Positions 57,301-64,000 of a stretch of 64,000 bases of DNA are shown here, in pieces. The stretch is from Diadophis punctatus similis (lineage: Eukaryota; Chordata; Lepidosauria; Squamata; Dipsadidae), in contig JALIGW010000014.1 of assembly GCA_023053685.1 (NCBI GenBank), positions 17,641,308-17,705,307 of the forward strand, written 5' to 3'. The first letter of the stretch is position 1. Each line of letters begins with the position of its first letter. Below the pieces are notes generated by a model that saw nothing but the letters and a program-made list of their open reading frames with translations, was not told where the DNA came from and ran no database searches. A program made the translations under genes and the position numbers.

Positions 57301-59130
57301 TTAAAATAGTAATGTCAATAATCTTGCAAAGTAGAGTTATCATTTAGGAATGGAATTGGAATTGGAATTGGAATAATAAATAGGAGCTGCTTCATGGCTT
57401 TACTTGATTCTTTTGTTCATTTTTTAAATTTCGCTATGGCAGTCTGTCACAAACAATATTAAAACTTGAAAGCCTGTTTAACATTTCATTCATTAACATA
57501 GGCAAGGCAAATTTGTAAATTCTAGCAGGTGAAATTGGAGTTTGTGCTCTGAAAAAGGCCCTAAATCTGCCTTTTCCCACATTCCTTATACCCTTATACC
57601 ACTGCTGGTCAGCTTTTGATCCAGTTCTACAAGGACCCTTTACCTTCTTATGTTCATATGGACAAACGGAAAAACAATAAAGAGCCATCATGGCCCACAG
57701 AAAATAAGACCTCTTTGCATATTCCAGTTTTTAGCCTGGTGCTTTAAACCTCTACACCAAACTGATTTTATTGTTATAGGGGAAGGGAAGGGAAGGAAGA
57801 AAGGGAGGGAGGGAGGAAAGGGGAAGGGAAGAAGCAAGAAGGGAGGAGGGAGGGAGGAGTAAAGGGAAAGGGAAGGGAAGGGAAGGGAAGGGAAGGGAGG
57901 AGGGAGGGAGGAGGAAAGGGAAAGGAAAGGGAAGGCAGCAAGAAAGGAGGAGGAAAGGGAAAGGGAAGGAAGGGAGGAGGGAGGGAGGAGGAAAGGGAAA
58001 GGGAAGGGAGGAGGAGGAAAGAAGAAGGAAAGGAAGGAAGGAGAAAGGAAGGAAGGGGAAGGGAAGGAAGAAAGGGAGGGAGGGAGGAAAGGGAAAGGAA
58101 AGGAAAGAAGCTTTTTCTCTAACATATTGAACATCACAATAGTGCGGGGTCCTTGGTGCTCTCTGAACTTGGTTGTTTTCTTACAGACTTTTCATTATCC
58201 AAACTAGGTAACATCATCAGTGTTAGTGGGAGTGATGATATCATATCTAGTTTGGGTAATGAAACGTCTGCAAGAAAACAACCGAGCTCAGAGAGCACCA
58301 AGGACCCCTCATTTCAACTCTGAGCTACAAATATTCTCCTTTATTGTTACAGTAATATATTCTAAGAAAACCAGAAAGATGAAGATCTGGATGTCTGTTT
58401 TAGACCAGAGTGAAAGTTTGCATAACTGAATATTCCTTCACGTATAATATTCCCTTAAGACAGAAAACACTGATTTCGTTGTCCTCTTGGGTGACATCTG
58501 TGAAAAAAATTCAGGTGCTCAGGCATGAAAAATGTGCCGCTCAGACCATATACTTTTCCGCTCACACTGAAAAAAAATTAGAGGGAACATTATGTAGCAC
58601 ACGATTTCGCTCCTTGCTTATTGCACATCTTCCTATTTGAAATGTTTATGGATAATGTGACTGATCATGGGGATGCTGCAAAAATCAGAAATAGCAAAGA
58701 CCACTTGCACTTTCTTCAGTGCCACTGTAACTTTGAATGGTCGCTGAATGCATGGTTGTAAGTTGAGGAATACCTGTAGTATAAATGTACTGGAAATTAG
58801 GATTAGGATTACAGTTCGTTTAGTGACCGTTCAGAGTTACAGTGGCACTGAAAAAAGTGACCTATGAGCAGTTTTGATACTTACGACCGTTGCAGCAACT
58901 CCATGGGCATGTGATCAAAATCCAGACACTTTCTTCTCAGAAGCAAATACTCTTTCATTATACTGGATGTGTCTCTGCAAAATGACACGAGTGTTTCAGT
59001 TGTGGACATTGTGCTATTAATTATTACAGCCTTGCTTTTTCTTTCTTTCCAGGTTCTACCAATTTTAAATCGACCCACATGGCAGATCTCAGGGAAATGC
59101 TATTCAAGACAACTATTAGATGCTGCAAAG
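47430..59130 (+). CDS. ABCB7: ABCB7, first two coding exons (partial; rest beyond window)
   Basis: Exons 47430-47552 and 59053-59130 join in phase 0 to give 67 residues. ABCB7 is a half ABC transporter of the inner mitochondrial membrane, needed for export of a sulfur or iron-sulfur precursor used in cytosolic Fe-S assembly. Human mutations cause sideroblastic anemia with ataxia. Residues 1-41 are basic and Arg-rich with few acids (a mitochondrial presequence). Exon 2 (residues 42-67) ends GKCYSRQLLDAAK, matching the human GKGNSGQFLDAAK segment. The transmembrane and ATP-binding domains would be encoded to the right of the window. The identification rests on exon 2, the MALL start, intron phase, and the head-to-head position next to UPRT as in human. 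Confidence 0.88.
47885..48160 (-). mobile_element. CR1 LINE 3' end in ABCB7 intron 1
   Basis: The minus strand encodes the C-terminal CR1 phrase WNELPPEVVVAPSLEDFKKR. It is followed by the 3' signature with a C-run at 47937-47946. Confidence 0.88.
48161..48476 (+). mobile_element. hAT-like left end, right end not found
   Basis: It starts CAGGGGTCCCCAACCTTTTG then CAGGGACCACC, a common hAT left end, directly against the CR1 tail. It continues AT-rich with repeated TAACAAAATTAT. No matching right end or copy of the expected CTTTGGAG was found. Confidence 0.55.
48477..48846. repeat. Pyrimidine tract (CTTTC/CCTTT)n, 370 bp
   Basis: Almost pure C/T on the plus strand with irregular TTTCC, CTTCTT and CCTCTTC units. 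Confidence 0.95.
49335..50580 (+). mobile_element. L2/CR1-superfamily LINE pol fragment, internally deleted
   Basis: The coding remnants run in order: end of the endonuclease (SDHCMIHLVPAYRQRLK), the linker, then the RT start QKPGKAPGPDKITPSCLKVC and STIIPVPKKPS. Next, after a deletion, comes DDAVNMALHYILQHLES, then LFVDFISAFNTIIP, and finally a C-run at 50466-50478. It has frameshifts and stops. The segment between fingers and palm is missing and the 3' part is lost after LLKFADDT. Confidence 0.85.
51239..51310. repeat. (TTTC)n microsatellite
   Basis: About 18 near-perfect units. Confidence 0.97.
51452..51713 (-). mobile_element. Sauria-type SINE, second subfamily
   Basis: It has the same layout as 29213-29465, with the box A side GAGGTGGCGCAGCGGTTAGA and the box B region GGTTCAAATCTCACC. 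Confidence 0.87.
51770..52272 (+). mobile_element. Tc1-type transposase fossil
   Basis: 52050-52280 encodes WTSQNPDRNPIEMLWNCLKW and, further on, FCTEKWTKIP. This is the C-terminal DDE-region signature of Tc1 transposases (SQSPDLNPIE type). 51830-51940 holds an upstream piece (GTTCATGAGACTACCACCAG). The catalytic middle is deleted and no inverted repeats are seen. Confidence 0.82.
52275..52550. mobile_element. TA-type MITE, 3' truncated
   Basis: It starts AGGTAGTCCTTGACTTGTGG right after the Tc1 fossil and follows the family to CACTTCACAACTGTG. The right terminus is gone. Confidence 0.7.
52950..53180. mobile_element. Decayed second copy of the 4955-type inverted element
   Basis: Its pieces ACAACCATGACCTGGATGAC and GCTTCTTCAGTTCTGACTGA match 4955-5214. 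The hammerhead-like core is broken here. Confidence 0.5.
53303..53482. mobile_element. hAT MITE, 180 bp, perfect TSD
   Basis: The ends are CAATGTTCCCTCTAAGCTG and CTAGAGGGACCATTG. The TSD ATCACAAC is at 53295-53302 and 53483-53490. The body is two ~77-bp tandem units (about 53319 and 53397), each with inverted AACGGCG/CGCCGTT arms. Confidence 0.93.
53615..53665 (+). mobile_element. CR1 3' end, very short
   Basis: GATCTCCAAGGTCCCTTCAA then TCTGTTATTCTGTG is the last ~45 bp of CR1. Confidence 0.6.
54545..54774 (+). mobile_element. Sauria-type SINE, plus strand
   Basis: The box A region is AGTGGTGCAGTGGTTAAATG and the box B is GTTCAAATCTC. The body is followed by the tail AGTGCTATTGCTATT. It is nearly full length. 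Confidence 0.88.
54775..56235. other. ABCB7: ABCB7 intron 1, no feature recognised
   Basis: AT-rich DNA with repeated ATTATTAATGATTAAAATC near 54967-55005; no exon or named element. Confidence 0.5.
57779..58110. repeat. Purine tract (GGAAG/GGGA)n, 330 bp
   Basis: Nearly pure A/G on the plus strand, with shifting GGGAA, GGAGG and AGGAAG units. Confidence 0.95.
58146..58308. mobile_element. Inverted-repeat element with hammerhead-like core, second family
   Basis: The arms GGGGTCCTTGGTGCTCTCTG and CAGAGAGCACCAAGGACCCC are fully complementary. The minus strand of the left arm has CTGATGA (58220-58214), a TTACC...GGATAA stem, then GAAA. The right arm has a similar TGATGA ... GGGTAAT GAAAC (58233-58265). 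Confidence 0.55.
58640..58930. mobile_element. Two decayed TA-type MITE pieces before ABCB7 exon 2
   Basis: 58640-58777 ends GTAAGTTGAGGAATACCTG before TA. 58812-58930 carries GTTCGTTTAGTGACCGTTC and CGTTGCAGCAACTCC in the opposite sense. Confidence 0.65.
59053..59130 (+). CDS. ABCB7: ABCB7 coding exon 2 (residues 42-67)
   Basis: The acceptor is a pyrimidine tract ending TTTCTTTCCAG. The exon encodes VLPILNRPTWQISGKCYSRQ then LLDAAK. The donor GTAGTA departs from GTRAGT at position +4 onward and is weaker than the others here. Degraded MITE copies sit within 125 bp upstream and a LINE tail lies 70 bp downstream. Confidence 0.88.
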
Positions 59131-59198
59131 GTAGTAGTGAGCACTCTTTTCTTTTTCTCTCTTGAAATTCTGCTAGTGATAATTTAATTTAATTAAAT

Positions 59199-59690
59199 TT
59201 AATTTAATTTAAAGTTCTTATAGGCCGCCCAATCCCGTAGGACTCAGGGCGGCATACAATAGGAATAAGAACAATACAATAAAAAACATTACAATTTAAA
59301 AAACATAACATCATTTTAAAAACCATTCATTCAGGGGGAATCCGAACTTCTTCTTCTTCTTCTTCACCCCGCCTGCCGGAAGAGCCATGTTTTTACGGCT
59401 TTGCAGAAGGCCAGTAGAGTGGGGATGGTCCAGATCTCTGGTGGGAGTTGGTTCCAGAGAGATGGGACTCCCACAGAGAAGGCTCTCCCCCGTGGACCCG
59501 CCAACCGGCATTGTTTGGCTGATGGGACCTGGAGGAGGCCCACTCTGTGGGACCTAACTGGTCGTAGGGAGGAATGTGGTAGGATGCGGTCCTGGAGGTA
59601 ACCTGGTCCTGAGCCATGGAGGGCTTTAAAGGTCAAAACCAACACCTTAAATTGCGACCGGAGACTACTTGTAGACTCTCCCTCCAAGCT
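59199..59690 (-). mobile_element. LINE 3' end (L2/CR1 superfamily) in ABCB7 intron 2
   Basis: The minus strand encodes FKVLVLTFKALHGSGPGYL ... VPSLWNQLPPEI ... KTWLFRQA, the usual C-terminus of this LINE superfamily. The 3' tail TGCCGCCCTGAGTCCTACGG and an (AATTT)-type run follow. One frame is open over 107 codons, so the copy is fairly young. Confidence 0.82.
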
Positions 59691-59894
59691 TGGCTCCAGT
59701 TTATGCCCTGCTTTTTACTTAATCTTTATAACTTTGCTTTCCAGCTCCAAAGAATTTAGGTTAAAAAAGCAAAACTTTCTTCTTAGAGAACTATTTTTGT
59801 AAAGTCTCAAGAAAATGGATGTGATTGTAAAAATAAAAGCAAGCTTTCGGCAGCAACAAAGAGTTTCTTTCTAGTACAGGTATCACTTTGGAGG

Positions 59895-60835
59895 AGGGTC
59901 TAGGACAAGTTGGCACGGCCAACTCGCTTCAGCCAACTTGCTGCGGGACAACTCACCGTGGGACAACTCGCCATGGGACAAGAGTTACACTAATATTGAA
60001 GAAATGGTGGAATGAAATCTTAAAGAAAGGATGAAAAAGGAGGGACAGAATGAAATATGAATGACAAAAAATAAAAATATTTTTAAATTACCATATTTTT
60101 TCAGACTATAAGACACTCCAGACTATAAGACGCAACTAGCTTTTGGGGAGAAAAACAAGAAAAAAAATCTGCCTCTGCCTCCCAGCAATTTGCCTCCTTG
60201 TAGCAGACAGCCTGGTCAGCTTCAGCACAGCCTGATTTAGCACGAGCAGCTGATTGGCAGTTGGATCTGCCTCCTGGAATACCACCCATCAGCTGTTCCA
60301 GACTGTGGGGATCATTGCTGCTGCTTCCTATCACTCCCTCCACGCGTCCCATTTTCGGCCTCCACGTGTCCCGTTTTCAGCCCATTCCAGGTGCCTGGAA
60401 CGGGCCGAAAATGGGGCGCGCAGAGGCGGCAGCAGTGATGGGAGGTGACGATCCCCGCAGCCTGGAACAGCTGATAGGCAGTATTCTGGGAGGCAGATCC
60501 AACCGCCAATCAGCTGCTCGTGCTAAATCAGGCTGTGCTGAAGCTGACCAGGCTGTTTGCTGCAAGGAGGCAAATTGCTGGGAGGCAGAGGCCAAAGGGT
60601 GGGGGCCGGCAGGTGGGCAGGGCTTCGGCAACATTCGCTCTATAGGACGCACAGACATTTCCACCCACTTTTTTGGGGGGGGGAGTGCGTCTTATACAAC
60701 GAAAAATGCGGTATTTTAAATACTTGAACTGATGGATTGTCCCACAGCGAGTTTTCCCATGGTAAGTAGGCCACAATGAGTTGTCCCACAGCAAGTTGGC
60801 CATGATGAGTTGACCGCACCAAGCTGTCCCATTCC
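59895..60835. mobile_element. Element with inverted minisatellite-like arms, split by a MITE
   Basis: The left arm (59905-59990) repeats GGGACAACTCGCC-like units. The right arm (60728-60832) repeats the inverse GAGTTGTCCCACAG-like units with GTTGGCCATGATGAG. The MITE 60091-60711 sits between the arms. Confidence 0.6.
60091..60711. mobile_element. MITE of the ATAAGACGCAC family, 621 bp
   Basis: The ends are CCATATTTTTTCAGACTATA and TATACAACGAAAAATGCGG, with TA at 60089-60090 and 60712-60713. The large interior inverted repeat includes AGCTGATTGGCAGTTGGATC / GATCCAACCGCCAATCAGCT. Confidence 0.82.
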
Positions 60836-61141
60836 GCCAGAGAACACCATCGCACCAATCAGCTGAAGGGAAAGTCTATGAAAATGATGTAAGTCTATAG
60901 GTCAGGGAGTTGCCAGCTGCACTGATGCCAAGCTGACACGCTTTCCAGTTTAATAAATGTTCTTCTTGTTCTTAGTTGTTCTTAGAAGTTAACAGAATCC
61001 AAAGTCTTTTTGCAACCCTACAGAAATGAGTTGCCGCTAGTTTAGGTTAGTAGTCGAGACTTTTATTTTGAACTAACCACATTTCTGGTTACCAAAGCCC
61101 AGAGTGCAACAGGTCTGATAATAGATTCAGGCTTTGTAGTG

Positions 61142-61526
61142 CAGGTAGTCCTCAAGTTATGACTGTAGTGGAGTCTGCCCATTATAGTCGTAAGTTGTGA
61201 CTGTTGTAAACTGGCTCATAACATGACAGGACCTGATTTTATGACCTTTTGGCGGCAGTTGTTCAGCATATGTGGCAAACATTACGCAACTTCCATGCTC
61301 TAAGTGAATTGTTTGTTATCTGTGTTTTCGCTGAAAACCGGAAGCAAACCCTGATTTGAGCAAAAATGTTATAAATTATGGCCATGTGAATGTGGGCTGG
61401 TTGCTGAATGCCTGAAATGTAGTCATGTGACGGGGGGGGCAGTGGCCATCGGATCTTCGGAAGTACTTTTTTTGGGGAGGAAATCTGGCCTAATTTTGAA
61501 CACTCACAACGGTCAAGGACTACCTG
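61142..61526. mobile_element. TA-type MITE, 385 bp
   Basis: It runs from CAGGTAGTCCTCAAGTTATG to GGTCAAGGACTACCTG. TA is kept on the right and changed to TG on the left. Confidence 0.82.
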
Positions 61527-62223
61527 TAAATTAGCAGCCAACCAGAATCCAGGCTTGTACCATAGTAGTACCTCTGAGTGCATGGGAAATGCCTTTCCTG
61601 CACACTAGGCATTCCTATCCAGAAGGGAAAAAACTTCCTACTTTGCCCATTTTAGAAACTGAACACCAGCATTGTTCATCCTCTGTACATCCCCTGTACA
61701 CAGTGTACATCCCCTGTACACAGCATTGCATGCATCTGAAATGGGCAGGCCACCCGTCAGCGCTTACCAAAATCATTAGAAAAAGGCCTCAAATGGTGGC
61801 CCCACAGTGGGCAGATGGCTTCACTAACTGCATCTCGTGAGCCACGTTTGGTGTCCCAACAGGCCGCCTGTTTTCCCAGGGACCAGCAATGCTGGACAGA
61901 GCTGTGTTCAGAAGCACACTGAGCCTAAGAAATAAGCCCAAGGCCAGCCATGAAATCTGGCTCCACATGTCTGTTTCAGATGCAGTTTTTAAAGGATAAC
62001 CACTTGTCAGTATTCTTTTATCGTAAAGCCCCAATCTAGGCAATGCTGAGGCTCAGTTACATAGTGTTGAAAACAAGGAGCAAGCCTACCTACCCATATT
62101 TTCCTCTTCAGCCTGAAATGGGGAACATGGTTTAAAAGATCTTCCAGAGATAAGCTGGAAGAAAGAAAGAGAAAGAAAGAAAACTACTCCTTCATCATCC
62201 TTAATCCAACTATACAGCCACAC

Positions 62224-63111
62224 AGGTAGTCCTTGATTTACGACGGTCACTTAACAACTATTCTGACAGACCTACCTAGGAGATATCAAATTTACAATGA
62301 TTCTCTCTCCCCCCCCCACTCTCCCGGATGGTCGCATGACCACACTTCAGGCGCTCAGCAACACGACTGCATTTATGGCTATTCCCACCATCCCACAGGC
62401 ATGTGACCACATTTCACAACGTTTTTGCCGAAACCCTGCATTTACAGTATTTTTCGGAGTATAAGACGCACCAGAGTATAAAACTAAACCTTAGTTTTTG
62501 GGGAGGAAAATAGGGGAAAACATCTGCCTACCAAGTATTCATTTGGCTAGCGTCCTTAGTCTGGTCAGCTTCAGCACATTATTTTATCCCCTGGTTAGGA
62601 CTTAAAAAAAACCTCCTTTGGAGAGAGTAACAATGAAAGAGCCTGCTAGCCAGTAAGAGCTGGGAAGATTGTTAGCACCTGGTTAGGGCTAGAAAAAAAC
62701 TTTTTTGGAGCAAGTAGAGCAATGAAAAAAAAACCTGCAAAGACTTAGGGCTGGAAAAACCTTCTTCGGAGAGAGTAACAATGAAAAAGCCTGCAAGGTA
62801 AGATAGTTAGCACCTAGTTAGGGCTGGGGGAAAAAGCTCCGAAAAAGCTACATTCAGAGTATAAGACGCACCCAAATTTTCAGCCACTTTTAGGGAGGAA
62901 AAAGTAAGTCATACTCCAAAAAATACAGTACTTCTTGTTTTCCGCAAAACCACACCATAGGGAACCATTGGTATGCTTAAGCACTGCTGTGATTTGCTTA
63001 ATGACCACCACAGAAAAGGTTGTAAAATGTAATTGATCTGTTTCACGACTGTCACATGTTTCAACCGCAACGGGTAAGCTCCATTAATGTGGTAATTCGA
63101 GAACTGACTGT
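62224..63111. mobile_element. TA-type MITE hosting another MITE
   Basis: The left part CAGGTAGTCCTTGATTTACG and the right part AAGGTTGTAAAATG ... GAGAACTGACTG flank the inserted element 62445-62928. Confidence 0.65.
62445..62928. mobile_element. MITE of the ATAAGACGCAC family, 484 bp
   Basis: The ends are CAGTATTTTTCGGAGTATAA and ATACTCCAAAAAATACAG, with TA at 62443-62444 and 62929-62930. The interior carries repeated CTTAGGGCTGG / GGAGAGAGTAACAATGAAA blocks (about 62600, 62690, 62770). Confidence 0.85.
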
Positions 63112-64000
63112 ACTCCCCATTTATATTTGGTCATGCATAACTTGTGCTCTTGAAAGTAATAAATGAGAGCCTTTAAGCTCATGCTCCCAAGCTAGAAAGC
63201 AATTTGTCTTCAGAATCTAAGTGGAAATTTCCACTGCATTCCCAAATATACTCCTAGTTGTAGATCCAGTGTACGAATGATTAATTTTCCTTCCTTTATT
63301 TTTAATTCTGTTTCTTAAACATCTCAACTGGTATAAAACTTTGTAATCTGGTTAATATTTTGCTGTTGAGTTCCTGGAAGAGAAGCCACTTTGTGGAAAT
63401 TAGAAAGCACCCAAGAACATTTAGGAATAGGAAGGAGAAGTTGGAACCTTATAAAAGTAGTCAGCTGCGTAGGAAATATTGCTTGAAACATGTCAGAGAA
63501 ACTGGCAGCCTCCTTGATGCTCTCAATCCAAATGTTGATATATATTCTGTCACCTTCCTGTACATGTGGAAGGTTCAAATGCGGTACATTAATTCAGGAG
63601 ATGCAGGCTGCATTCACCAATAAATAAAAATATCCTTTTTTTTAAAGTAGCTATCTGATCACCATTAAAAGTAATCAAAGTGTAGGCGGCTTTTAAAAGA
63701 ATTGTGTTTACTAGCAGAAGGGACTTTCCTGCACTTTTCCTCCAGTTGTATCTTCCTGAAAAACCTGTCCTGTGGGGTGGGGTTGGGGGAAATTTACAGA
63801 AAATTGGGCAAAGTCCATTTAAATTCCAGCTTGTAGAAGTTTCAAGACTGTTCTTAAAAAGTTTTGAACATGTCGAGAACAATACAGAACAGATTGGAAT
63901 TTGGGCAACCCATACATCTAAATATATATTATTTTATTACATACTGCATACAGTAAAAATTATGAATACAAATGTTGGAAGAGTCATCATATGTATAGTC
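63112..64000. other. ABCB7: ABCB7 intron 2, no exon found
   Basis: No match to the next expected ABCB7 coding segment was seen, so the following exon lies to the right of the window. Confidence 0.5.

Larger units (their letters stand above)
56244..58590. mobile_element. Candidate 2.35-kb hAT element
   Basis: The left end CACTGTTCCCTCTAAGCTG and right end TTAGAGGGAACAT share a 12-nt inverted repeat TGTTCCCTCTAA. The flanking GATGTAGC/TATGTAGC agree at 7 of 8 positions. It encloses a GC-rich block (56500-57010), a GGAA-rich tract and the inverted element 58146-58308. No transposase was recognised. Confidence 0.6.

Noticed and set aside
59131..64000. Search for ABCB7 exon 3
   Set aside because: No segment matched the expected conserved Trp/His/Gly-rich stretch that follows LLDAAK.
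1..64000. CRISPR arrays, operons or prokaryotic defence systems
   Set aside because: The tandem arrays are microsatellites; spliced vertebrate genes and vertebrate retroelements show nuclear eukaryotic DNA.

Overview
The window is vertebrate nuclear DNA. Its repeats point to a squamate reptile, most likely a snake. It has Sauria-type tRNA-derived SINEs, CR1 and L2-like LINE tails, a long (AATAG)n array at the end of a CR1-type tail, many short hAT non-autonomous elements with 8-bp target duplications, and many copies of a TA-flanked MITE with CAGGTAGTCC/GGACTACCTG ends. There is no sign of prokaryotic or plasmid DNA.

Two host genes are recognisable, arranged head to head. UPRT (uracil phosphoribosyltransferase homolog) lies on the minus strand. 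All seven coding exons are present (40598 down to 15282), every junction keeps phase, and the joined frame is 292 codons plus stop. ABCB7 (mitochondrial iron-sulfur ABC transporter) lies on the plus strand. Only its first two coding exons (47430-47552 and 59053-59130) fall inside the window, and the rest lies beyond the right edge. From established knowledge, ABCB7 and UPRT are also divergent neighbours in human Xq13.3, so the pair is conserved synteny. Each start sits in a GC-rich, CpG-rich promoter island (about 40080-41060 and 47355-47760), with about 6.8 kb of repeat-filled DNA between the start codons.

Layout: 1-15281 is the 3' flank of UPRT. It begins with part of an LTR on the minus strand and has no supported gene. 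15282-40598 is UPRT, with a 16-kb first intron holding a solo LTR next to it in intron 2/3 space, several hAT elements and nested LINE/hAT insertions. 40599-47429 is the intergenic space. 47430-64000 is the start of ABCB7, whose 11.5-kb first intron contains an L2-type LINE fragment, a Tc1 fossil, SINEs, a 2.3-kb hAT candidate and inverted-repeat elements.

The most interesting points are in the mobile DNA. A 640-bp hAT-like element (24732-25371, perfect 8-bp TSD) carries what looks like the first coding exon of the host gene EAF1, with its splice donor. A 277-bp element (45673-45949) has ends resembling a Tc1 family known from fishes and lampreys. A hairpin MITE family carries two inverted near-matches to the ZNF143/THAP11 promoter motif. 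Two inverted-repeat families contain a hammerhead-ribozyme-like core. Several elements sit inside others and can be ordered by their duplicated target sites.
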